Positions 16,264-23,584 of a stretch of 58,736 nt of DNA are shown one piece after another. Numbering within the stretch: the first letter of the stretch is position 1; every line of letters begins with the position of its first letter. The stretch spans positions 1 through 58,736 of the forward strand of contig JAFAXQ010000302.1 in NCBI GenBank assembly GCA_019240835.1, read 5' to 3'. Under the pieces are notes generated by a model. It was not told the origin of the DNA, searched no databases, and was given only the letters and a program-made list of their open reading frames with translations. This DNA comes from Ktedonobacteraceae bacterium. Its GTDB lineage: Bacteria; Chloroflexota; Ktedonobacteria; Ktedonobacterales; Ktedonobacteraceae. The position numbers and the translations under genes are program-made.

Positions 16264-16816
16264 ATGGCAACTGAGACGACCCAAGTCCAACCAGAGCACG
16301 AGCAGAAGAGGAGGCGGAGCATCCGGCAGTACTATAACACCTTTAGTGCCAGTCCCTTGATTTTGTTGACCCTAGGCGGTGCGGCGCTAGTGGCGGCCCT
16401 CTTCGCCTTCGGGCTGGAAATTAATACCAGTGAGATTTTAGTCTACAAGGGCAATGGAGCCTCCATCTGGTATGTGCTGCAGCAGCCCTACTTACTGTTC
16501 TTTGGGACAGAGCCAATGGTCGAAAAGCTCTCTTGGTTGTATGGGTGGGGTGTGGAGATTGTGGATCTGATCTTTGCCTTTGCCCTCAATCACGTGACCC
16601 ATGCCTTGACCAAGGTCAATAGCAAGTGCCAAGTTCTTTGGGCCTGCTAGCTTTGTGTTGGTGGCGCTCAATTGCTGGTCCAATGTCAATAGCCTGCCTG
16701 GGCTGGACCCGCTGCTGCAGGTGCTGGTGGGCACGGTGATTGCGTGTTGTGTGGTGGTGTTCCCTGTGGCGGGTCTGGCCTTGATCGAACGAGGCATAGA
16801 GGAAGTAGGAGACTAG
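16264..16816 (+). pseudogene. Polytopic membrane protein, frameshifted
   Basis: The first frame (ATG 16264, GAAAGG Shine-Dalgarno) encodes a basic N-terminus and hydrophobic helices (LILLTLGGAALVAALFAFGL; YGWGVEIVDLIFAFALNHVT), then stops at 16650. The +1 frame from about 16622 continues sensibly with two further helices (ASFVLVALNCWSNVNS; LVGTVIACCVVVFPVAGLAL) and stops at 16816, 2 nt before the translocase start. The two halves therefore look like one four-helix protein broken by a +1 shift near 16618-16625. Neither homopolymer nor known slippery site is present. Its place directly before an FtsK-like gene suggests a membrane partner of that translocase. Confidence 0.62.
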
Positions 16817-16818
16817 CC

Positions 16819-18291
16819 ATGCCAGCAACGACCGGACAACGTGTGGGACTCTCCACGGCGGTCTTCGTGCTCAGTCAAGCGGGCATGGCCGCCTACCACG
16901 AAGGAGCTATCGGGCTGATCGTGGGCTGTGGCCTGACCTATGCCACCTGGAAGTTTGCCGATGAGCTGTTTGAGCGTCGCGGGGGGGAGCCTTCCCCCCT
17001 GGCGCTTCCTGCTAGCAGCAAGGCGCGTGGGTTGGCCTATCGGCTGCTGACCTCGCGGGCGCAACGTCGAGCCGAGGCCGCGCTGGCAGAGCAGGAACGT
17101 GAGGAGCAGGAGGATGATCGTGACGTGCTGCAAGCTGGACGGCCCAGCACCTTCACCTTCTCGTCCCTGATGAGTGATGGGTGGCGGCCCTCGCGGGAGC
17201 AGGTGTATCTGGCCATGCTGGAAGATGGGACGCATGTAATGGTGCCACTACATGATCTGGTGCATATTGCGCTTGCGGGTAGTACCAGACAGGGCAAAAC
17301 CTCAATCATTCGGCAACTGCTCTCGCAAGTGCTCTCGATTGGGTGCGACTGTGTGTTGTTGGATCCGCATTATACGCCCTACGATGTGGAGAGCAACGAG
17401 GACTGGACCCCGTTTACGCCGCATTTAGTCGAGCGGATGCGAGCGGATCCCATGGAGTGCAAGGAGTACAACCGGATTGAACAGGTCTTGCAGTGGGCCT
17501 CGACGACCCTGCTGGAGAAGAGGAAAGCGAGAAGAAGCGCGTCCAAGCATCCTGGCAACGACCTCTTCTTTTTCATTGACGAATACCCCGCGATCATCGC
17601 CGAGAGGAAGAGCGTCCAAAAATACGTCTCCAAGCTGCTCAGGGAGGGCGGAAAGTATCGCATTCACCTGGTGATTGCTTCTCAAGACTTTCAGGTCAGA
17701 ACGGTGTTTGCTGATGTCGGTGGGGCCATTCGAGACCAATTTGATACCTGTCTGTATGTTGGGGGGGATAAAACCACCGTACGGGAGATACTTGAGACCG
17801 ATGTCAGGGAGATCCCAGAGTCGCAGTTAGGCAAGGGGCTGGTCGTGGTGCGTGCGCCCACCTGCAAAAAGGCTCGTCCTGGTTTTACCCCCTGGATGGA
17901 CAATGAAGCCATTTATAGCTTGGTGGGGCCGTCCACCTATGAGCCGACCGAAGAAGTGGAACCAGAAGAGGCAGAAGCAGCAGCACCGTCTCTACGGACA
18001 GTCCCGACACTACGGCACAGCGCAGCCCAGCAGAGCAGCCAGAGCGAGCTCCTCCCATCTGAACACCGCTCGGAACGAGCACAGGTGCCAACCCCCATTG
18101 TGCCAGAGAAGGGACGGCGTGCAGAAGAGATTGATCTAAGTATTGCGGTTCAGGTCTGGAATGGCATGCTGCCTTCCGTCCGTCAAATGGAAGCGATTTT
18201 CGATCTGAACAATCACCAAGCCCGCCGCTTGCGTGACAGGATTTTACGGCAAGCCGATGCAAGAAAACCGGAACAGCAAGAAGCTGAGTGA
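16819..18291 (+). CDS. FtsK/TraB-like DNA translocase
   Basis: The 490-residue protein has an N-terminal hydrophobic segment of two short helices (about 10-50), a linker, and a motor ATPase of the FtsK-HerA class. Walker A is LAGSTRQGKTSII (about 155-167), Walker B FFFIDEYPAI (about 252-261), and sensor-like HLVIASQDFQ (about 285). After a Pro/Glu-rich linker a C-terminal winged-helix-like region follows (PSVRQMEAIFDLNNHQARRL). This matches small double-stranded-DNA pumps of actinomycete-type integrative elements (TraB) better than chromosomal FtsK, which is longer. It overlaps a GAGT repeat and is followed by a gene full of TGGACA sites, which could be its loading sequence. Confidence 0.8.
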   Translation: MPATTGQRVGLSTAVFVLSQAGMAAYHEGAIGLIVGCGLTYATWKFADELFERRGGEPSPLALPASSKARGLAYRLLTSRAQRRAEAALAEQEREEQEDDRDVLQAGRPSTFTFSSLMSDGWRPSREQVYLAMLEDGTHVMVPLHDLVHIALAGSTRQGKTSIIRQLLSQVLSIGCDCVLLDPHYTPYDVESNEDWTPFTPHLVERMRADPMECKEYNRIEQVLQWASTTLLEKRKARRSASKHPGNDLFFFIDEYPAIIAERKSVQKYVSKLLREGGKYRIHLVIASQDFQVRTVFADVGGAIRDQFDTCLYVGGDKTTVREILETDVREIPESQLGKGLVVVRAPTCKKARPGFTPWMDNEAIYSLVGPSTYEPTEEVEPEEAEAAAPSLRTVPTLRHSAAQQSSQSELLPSEHRSERAQVPTPIVPEKGRRAEEIDLSIAVQVWNGMLPSVRQMEAIFDLNNHQARRLRDRILRQADARKPEQQEAE

Positions 18292-18364
18292 GTGAGTGAG
18301 TGACCCCACAGAGGGCAGTGGTGAGCGTAGAGGACACTTCTTTTCTCACTCACTCACTCACTCA
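18285..18364. repeat. Inverted tetranucleotide repeat (TGAG)n ... (CTCA)n
   Basis: A run of TGAG units (18285-18303, including the translocase stop) is matched by a 19-nt exact inverted copy of CTCA units at 18346-18364, with a 42-nt loop. Together they could form a 19-bp stem between the two genes; the runs can pair in several registers. Simple repeats like these can change length by slippage. Confidence 0.75.
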
Positions 18365-18384
18365 CTCGCGGAAGGAGAGCACCA

Positions 18385-19512
18385 ATGCAACAACGCTATG
18401 GATGGAAAGAGCGCTTAGCCGACTCAAGTTGGGTGACGGTGTGCTGGGACTGGTTCATGACGCTGGTCGGGCGAGTGGTGGAGGCGGTATTATGGGTGAC
18501 AATGGCCTTTTCCTGCTATCAACTGATACCAGCAGTGCCTCAAGCGCCAGCAGGGGTGAGTGCCTGCGCCTTTATTGCGCAATTTCTGGCGCTGGATGCG
18601 GGGGGACTGGGCCTCTCCAAGCTGGCAGAGCAGCAAGGCTTAGGGACGTGGGCCTATGCACGGGTAGTCTCCTACGTGCTCATTGGCATTACCCTGGTAA
18701 CGGTGGCCTATGCGGGTGTCACGCATGCGGTGCAGGTCGATGCCAGTCTGACCAAGTGGGTAGAGGTGAGCCTAGTGACCGCCCGCTCCATCATGACCGT
18801 GCTCTATGGCCAGGCCATGCAAAGCTTGCGAGCAGCCAAGCAAGCGCACACCAATCAAGTGACCAGTTTGCAAGAGGAACTGCATAGGGCACAGCAGCAG
18901 GTGTCCAGTGGACAGGCAGAAGTGTCCAGGCTACGCGCTCACCTGGACACGAAAGCCAAAGAGGCGGACGGGCTACGTGGACAGGTATCCAGTGGACAGG
19001 GGGAAGTGTCCACGTTACGTATGCAACTGGACGCCTTACGTGGACAAGTGGACAGTGGGCAGGCCGAGGTGGACACGCTACGAAGGCAGTTGCAGAGCGC
19101 GGTAGCGCAAGTGGAGAAGGTGCGTGCAGAGATCAGGGAAAAGCAGCACGAGCCGGAGGGTGGACAGAGAGCAGTGGACGCAGAACCGCACCAAGTGTCC
19201 AGTGGACAGGCATACATGGACAGTGGACACTTGGTGCATCCGGTGTCCAAGGTACGTGTCCAGATGGACAGTGGACAGGTGATCCCCCTAGACAGGAAAA
19301 AGCGAGAGCGTGGACAGCAGGAGGCCGAGCAAGTCTTGGGAGAACACATCAAGGCACTACTCAGTCAAGAGCCAGAGTTATCGAACCGAGCGATTGCCAC
19401 CAAGCTCGCGTGCTCACCGACCACGGTGGGCAAATGGCGCAAGAGTCTTGCCTCTGCAAGCATGAACGAGCAGGCGAGCTTTGCCCACCGTGGGAGGAAG
19501 AGCAGATGTTGA
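18385..19512 (+). CDS. Membrane-anchored coiled-coil protein with C-terminal HTH
   Basis: The 375-residue protein has about three or four N-terminal hydrophobic helices (about 15-45, 55-70, 85-120), then a long coiled coil from about 150 to 260 made of imperfect 14-residue units (QVSSGQAEVSRLRAHL, QVDSGQAEVDTLRRQL). A polar region and a C-terminal helix-turn-helix follow (ELSNRAIATKLACSPTTVGK, about 330-349). The shape recalls KfrA-type plasmid proteins, which combine DNA binding and coiled coil, but here with a membrane anchor. The coding DNA is packed with TGGACA hexamers (see the repeat entry), possibly its own binding sites. Its last residues overlap tnpB and may derive from that insertion. 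Confidence 0.72.
   Translation: MQQRYGWKERLADSSWVTVCWDWFMTLVGRVVEAVLWVTMAFSCYQLIPAVPQAPAGVSACAFIAQFLALDAGGLGLSKLAEQQGLGTWAYARVVSYVLIGITLVTVAYAGVTHAVQVDASLTKWVEVSLVTARSIMTVLYGQAMQSLRAAKQAHTNQVTSLQEELHRAQQQVSSGQAEVSRLRAHLDTKAKEADGLRGQVSSGQGEVSTLRMQLDALRGQVDSGQAEVDTLRRQLQSAVAQVEKVRAEIREKQHEPEGGQRAVDAEPHQVSSGQAYMDSGHLVHPVSKVRVQMDSGQVIPLDRKKRERGQQEAEQVLGEHIKALLSQEPELSNRAIATKLACSPTTVGKWRKSLASASMNEQASFAHRGRKSRC
18902..19316. repeat. Array of about 20 TGGACA hexamers inside a coding region
   Basis: Fourteen TGGACA copies (starts 18909, 18944, 18978, 18993, 19041, 19049, 19070, 19161, 19203, 19217, 19224, 19265, 19272, 19311) and six inverted TGTCCA copies (18902, 18923, 19007, 19196, 19244, 19257) lie in 415 nt; chance would give about 0.2. 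Eight share the octamer GTGGACAG. The palindrome TGTCCAGTGGACA occurs at 18902-18914 and 19196-19208. Spacing is irregular and the hexamer falls in two codon frames, encoding both Gly-Gln and Val-Asp contexts, so protein repeat structure alone does not explain it. Confidence 0.85.
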
Positions 19513-20729
19513 TCGCAAAAAAGATCAGGCTTGAGGTCAGTGAGCAGGACGCGGCGACCCTGGAATTCATGCAGGGCAAGTGTCGCGGCCTCTACAATTG
19601 GTGGGTGATGAAGCTACGTAATGGGGAGAAGTGGCCTGGATGGGAAAAAGCCAAGAAGACGCTGCAGGAGAGTAAACAACATGACCCTGAACTGTGTTTT
19701 GTCTATGGCAAGCTCTTAGCAGAGGTGTACTTCCGGCTGCATGAGGCGATGAAAGCCTTCTTTCGACGGGTGAAAGCAGGAGAGAAGCCAGGCTTCCCTC
19801 GTGTGCGTCCACGACACTGCTTTTTCACGCTCATCTATCCAGCAATGTATCTTAGGGTGGAAGGTAGGCACCTCACCTTGCCAACGGGAGGTGGTGGTAG
19901 GCACGGACCGAAGCGGTACCCTGATATTATAGCCACCCTCACCGAAGAAGCCCCCACAGGCTACAGAGACGTAGCCATATCCAGAGATGGACAAGGACAC
20001 TACTACGCGTCCTTTGTCTATGAAGCCAAGGAAGAGACGCATGAGCACGACGGGGTGCTAGCCATTGATCTTGGCGTGAAGACGCTTGCAACGGGCGTCA
20101 ATGAGCAAGGCCGCTTTTATCACATTGGTGGGTTCAAGGGCAATCGCTGGTACAATCGCCAACTGGACAAGATTCGCTCCAAGCGCGACAAGTGCAAGAA
20201 GAAGTCACGTCGATACAAGCGATTGAGCCAAGTCTACAAGCGCGTTTCACAGCAGAAGCGCAACAAGCAACAAGACAGTCTGCATAAAGCGTCACATCTC
20301 ATTGCACACAAACTGGTTGAAAGAACCGTTGTGATCGGGGATTTGAGTCAGCGGCAGATGGTGATGAAAGAGCATCGAGAGCGTAACAAGCACTTGAATA
20401 GAGCAGTCTTCAACGATTGGGGACTCTACACCTTCACTCAGATGTTGGTGTACAAATGCATGCTCTATGGGAAAGACTTAGTGATCTTAGACGAAAGAGA
20501 TACTTCAAAAACCTGTAGTGGATGTGGACATAAGCAAAACATGCCACTCTGGAAACGAACGTATCGCTGTCCTGAATGTCGCTTAGTGGTAGACCGTGAT
20601 GAGAATAGCGCGGTGAATATCCTCAAGCGGTATCTTGCCCGGCTAGGGCCACACACGGGCGATCCCGTGCGGTGTGCGGATGGGTTCACCGCAATCGACG
20701 ATGTGTTGAATACATTTGAACACATTTAG
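19506..20729 (+). CDS. tnpB: TnpB, RNA-guided endonuclease of IS200/IS605-type element
   Basis: The 407-residue protein has an N-terminal OrfB-type region, a RuvC-like nuclease (GVLAIDLGVKTLATG with catalytic Asp near 188; final Asp in CRLVVDRDENSAVN near 362) and the inserted zinc finger CSGCGHKQ ... CPEC. At the RuvC-II position the usual acidic residue before DL is replaced by Gly (VVIGDLSQRQM, near 277), so activity may depend on another residue. The ATG at 19506 has a GGAGGAAG Shine-Dalgarno and overlaps the upstream gene by 7 nt. No TnpA is present, so it is an orphan tnpB unit mobilised in trans, if at all. Confidence 0.9.
   Translation: MLIAKKIRLEVSEQDAATLEFMQGKCRGLYNWWVMKLRNGEKWPGWEKAKKTLQESKQHDPELCFVYGKLLAEVYFRLHEAMKAFFRRVKAGEKPGFPRVRPRHCFFTLIYPAMYLRVEGRHLTLPTGGGGRHGPKRYPDIIATLTEEAPTGYRDVAISRDGQGHYYASFVYEAKEETHEHDGVLAIDLGVKTLATGVNEQGRFYHIGGFKGNRWYNRQLDKIRSKRDKCKKKSRRYKRLSQVYKRVSQQKRNKQQDSLHKASHLIAHKLVERTVVIGDLSQRQMVMKEHRERNKHLNRAVFNDWGLYTFTQMLVYKCMLYGKDLVILDERDTSKTCSGCGHKQNMPLWKRTYRCPECRLVVDRDENSAVNILKRYLARLGPHTGDPVRCADGFTAIDDVLNTFEHI
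20654..20669 (+). ncRNA. Hairpin in a possible omega-RNA region at the tnpB 3' end
   Basis: CACGGG at 20654-20659 and CCCGTG at 20664-20669 form a perfect stem with a CGAT loop, and flanking ACAC/GTGT extends it with a bulge. In TnpB elements the guide RNA overlaps the 3' end of the gene and ends at the right element border. Here that border would lie in 20730-20880, but I cannot place it. Only the hairpin is seen; the RNA is inferred. Confidence 0.35.
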
Positions 20730-20886
20730 AAGAGCAGATACAGCATAAGGAGTTTTTCGGGTTCTGTCCCCTGTCCAGGTTTGTGTGTACGAAACCGTCC
20801 CTGTGGCAGAGCAAGCGGTGGTGGGGCAAGGGGTAGCAAGGCGGAAAATGTTGTACTCACCCATAAGAGATAGTGGAGATTCCTAC

Positions 20887-20915
20887 TTGACAACACCTAG
20901 GGACAATGCTATCAT
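20887..20915 (+). promoter_or_regulatory. tRNA-Val promoter
   Basis: TTGACA at 20887-20892, 17-nt spacer, TATCAT at 20910-20915. The tRNA starts 14 nt after the -10 box. The stretch 20730-20886 between tnpB and this promoter has no gene that I can support. Confidence 0.7.
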
Positions 20916-20928
20916 TGCACACATCTGA

Positions 20929-21002
<74 letters not shown>

Positions 21003-21007
21003 CTTTT

Positions 21008-21052
21008 CAACAAGACACATCTGCCGACAGGGTCGGCAGATGTGTCTTGTTG
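21008..21052. terminator. 21-bp perfect hairpin between tRNA-Val and ispG
   Basis: Arms 21008-21028 and 21032-21052 are exact complements around a 3-nt loop. It lies between the convergent tRNA-Val and ispG and ends directly at the ispG stop codon. No strong U-tract follows on either side, so it may be a bidirectional terminator or a 3' processing/stability stem. Confidence 0.65.
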
Positions 21053-22318
21053 CTACGACTTTAGAATAGGAAGATACATCCCCTCATCACGCGTACGATG
21101 AGTACCTGCAACCTCCTTGATGCCTCCCTCTGGATAGACCAGCTTGGCCTCAGCTTCTGGCAGCAGGCTCGCCACCTCTTTCAACACGGCGTCCAAGAAC
21201 TGATCTTCAGGAACAGTTTTGAGCACCTTGCCCTTGCGGAAGATTACCCCCTTGCCCTTGCCACCAGCAAGACCCACGTCTGCATCCCGCGACTCGCCGG
21301 GACCGTTCACCACACAGCCCATAACGGCAACGTGAATGGGAGTCTGCACCTTGGCCAGGCGCTTCTCGACCTCATTGGCAACCTGAATCACGTCGATCTC
21401 TACGCGTCCGCAGGATGGACAAGATACAAAAGTAACACCGCGATTACGCAGTTCCAACGAGCGTAGAATCTCATAGGCCACTGGAACCTCTTCTTCTGGC
21501 TCAGCACTGAGGCTCACACGGATAGTATCGCCGATACCTTCGGCAAGCAAGATGCCCATGCCCACAGCGGACTTCACTGAGCCGGAGATGAGCGTTCCCG
21601 CCTCAGTGATGCCTAGGTGCAGAGGATAGTCTGAACGCAGCGAGAAACGGCGGTAGGCTTCAATAGCGGTCATGACGGAGGAGGACTTGAGCGACACATC
21701 GACCTCGCGATAGCCTATTGCTTCACACCAGCTAATATACTCCAAAGCTCGTGTTACCATGCGCTCCGCCAGGTGTTCCCGCTCCTTGCGACGTGCTTCA
21801 GCCGGATCGCTACGCTCCAATACACCATCGTCACGCAGTCTCACCTGGATGCGCTGCATCTGTGTACGCTGGTCAAGTGCGTCAATAGAGCCTGAGTTCA
21901 CGCCTATACGCATAGCGATATTGCGCTCTTTGGCAGCCGCAACAATCTGCTGCAGGGATGTACGCCCATTAATCAGGTTGCCAGGATTGATACGCACCTT
22001 ATCGACACCTTGCTGAATCGCTGCGGTGGCGAGAGAAGGGTTATAGTGAATGTCAGCAACGAGCGGAATACGAATACGCTTCTTAATCTCGCCGATTGCC
22101 AGCGCGTCTTCCATCTCCGGTACCGCAACACGCACGATTTCACAGCCAACATCTTGCAGACGATGAATCTGTGCCACTGTACTTTCAACGTCACGTGTAT
22201 AGGTGGTAGTCATTGATTGCACTACAATAGGTGCCTCACCGCCAATAGCTACATCGCCGACATGAATCTGTCGGGTCTTCCTTCGTACGATTTCCATCAC
22301 AAAATCATTGCTCCACAT
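21053..22318 (-). CDS. ispG: 4-hydroxy-3-methylbut-2-en-1-yl diphosphate synthase
   Basis: IspG makes HMBPP from MEcPP in the MEP isoprenoid pathway, using a 4Fe-4S cluster. The 421-residue protein starts with the TIM-barrel part (VVQSMTTTYTRDVESTVAQI) and ends with the cluster domain: SCPSCGRVEIDV (CxxC near 300) and the third Cys in MGCVVNGPGESRDADVG. The length fits the two-domain bacterial form. The ATG at 22318 lies 2 nt after the rseP stop; MEIVRRK at 22297 is an alternative start. It shares a leftward unit with rseP and dxr, a very common arrangement, and dxr acts earlier in the same pathway. Confidence 0.95.
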   Translation of the reverse strand: MWSNDFVMEIVRRKTRQIHVGDVAIGGEAPIVVQSMTTTYTRDVESTVAQIHRLQDVGCEIVRVAVPEMEDALAIGEIKKRIRIPLVADIHYNPSLATAAIQQGVDKVRINPGNLINGRTSLQQIVAAAKERNIAMRIGVNSGSIDALDQRTQMQRIQVRLRDDGVLERSDPAEARRKEREHLAERMVTRALEYISWCEAIGYREVDVSLKSSSVMTAIEAYRRFSLRSDYPLHLGITEAGTLISGSVKSAVGMGILLAEGIGDTIRVSLSAEPEEEVPVAYEILRSLELRNRGVTFVSCPSCGRVEIDVIQVANEVEKRLAKVQTPIHVAVMGCVVNGPGESRDADVGLAGGKGKGVIFRKGKVLKTVPEDQFLDAVLKEVASLLPEAEAKLVYPEGGIKEVAGTHRTRDEGMYLPILKS

Positions 22319-22320
22319 GT

Positions 22321-23544
22321 CTAACTGCCCCAGTGGAATACGTCGTTAATTGTGACAATAACCACCAGGGTCAACAAAATTGCCATACCAATCAGGTTAA
22401 TAACGCCCTCTCGCTCTGGCTTGAGGCGCTTTCCGCCGCGCAAAACTTCAATCAATACCAATAAAACGCGGCCACCATCCAAAGCAGGGAAAGGTAAAAT
22501 GTTGATGATCGCCAAGTTAAGGCTTAAAAACGCTGTGAAGCTCAGGAGCGGTGACAAGCCGACTGCTGGCACAGTTTGCGCTACTTGACCGGTGAACTTG
22601 ACAATACCTACCGGTCCGGTCAACATATGCAGATTAATCGCTCCTACAACCAGCAGACCGATCTGGCTGATAATCACACGCATTAGCTCGAAGGTCTGTG
22701 CGATCCCTTTTAAGGGAGCTTGCCAGATTGGCGAACTGACGAAGACGACTGTTCTCCCCGCGTCAATGCCCATTGGGCCTTGACCTGCTGGTGGGTGTAC
22801 GCGCACATTCACCGTTGTGGAGGTGCTATGAGCATCACCCTTGTGCTGTATGAGCATGTTGACTGGTACCGTCGCGTGTTGACCCATGTCATCAGCGATA
22901 GCCTGACCGACGATAGCTTGTACATCGCTGAAGAGTTTCACAGGGTGGCCATTTACCTGGATAAAGGTGTCACCTGGCCGTAATCCTGCCTGCGCGGCTG
23001 GAGAGTTAGCAACGACCTGACCAATGACAGCCGGAGATGTTGGCACAGGGAGGCCATTGGCGATGCTAAACAACACAATGGCAAGCAGGACGTTCATAGT
23101 GACGCCAGCGCACAATACAATAATACGCTTCCCTGCGCTCTTAGCAGCAAAGCTCTGTGGGTCGTAGTTGCCATCTGGATCATGTATGTCGCCGTTCTCA
23201 CCGGGCATGCGCACGAAGCCACCGATTGGTATAAGATTGAGCGAGTAGATCGTTGCTGCATTAGCAGGCGTACTAAATGTGCTTACGCCGCCGCTCGTAC
23301 CACTAAATGGTGTTTGCTTGCTGTCGAGGTAGTCTTCTCCCTCTGAGCGATTTCCAGCAAACCAGATGACCTCCCATCCTCCACGCTTGCGTTTGCGAAA
23401 ACCAACCAGACGGGGAGGAAAGCCCAGACCAAACTCTTCTACCCGAATACCCGCCCACTTTGCTGTAATGAAATGGCCGAATTCATGCACCAACACGAGC
23501 AATCCAAACACCGGAATGGCGGCCAGTAGATACCAGTTATTCAT
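22321..23544 (-). CDS. rseP: RseP-family intramembrane zinc metalloprotease (site-2 protease)
   Basis: This M50 protease of 407 residues cuts membrane-embedded substrates such as anti-sigma factors. Seen: zinc site HEFGH (LLVLVHEFGHFITAKW, about 16-31) in the first helix, a central PDZ domain (VIGQVVANSPAAQAGLRPGD, about 175-195), and the C-terminal NILPFPALDGGR motif (about 345) carrying the third ligand. An insertion between the first helix and the PDZ domain is longer than in E. coli. A GAGGGAA Shine-Dalgarno precedes the ATG. It lies between dxr and ispG, a classical arrangement. Confidence 0.93.
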   Translation of the reverse strand: MNNWYLLAAIPVFGLLVLVHEFGHFITAKWAGIRVEEFGLGFPPRLVGFRKRKRGGWEVIWFAGNRSEGEDYLDSKQTPFSGTSGGVSTFSTPANAATIYSLNLIPIGGFVRMPGENGDIHDPDGNYDPQSFAAKSAGKRIIVLCAGVTMNVLLAIVLFSIANGLPVPTSPAVIGQVVANSPAAQAGLRPGDTFIQVNGHPVKLFSDVQAIVGQAIADDMGQHATVPVNMLIQHKGDAHSTSTTVNVRVHPPAGQGPMGIDAGRTVVFVSSPIWQAPLKGIAQTFELMRVIISQIGLLVVGAINLHMLTGPVGIVKFTGQVAQTVPAVGLSPLLSFTAFLSLNLAIINILPFPALDGGRVLLVLIEVLRGGKRLKPEREGVINLIGMAILLTLVVIVTINDVFHWGS

Positions 23545-23584
23545 GCAAACATTCCCTCTATCTATCTAATAACCTCTTAAGCTA

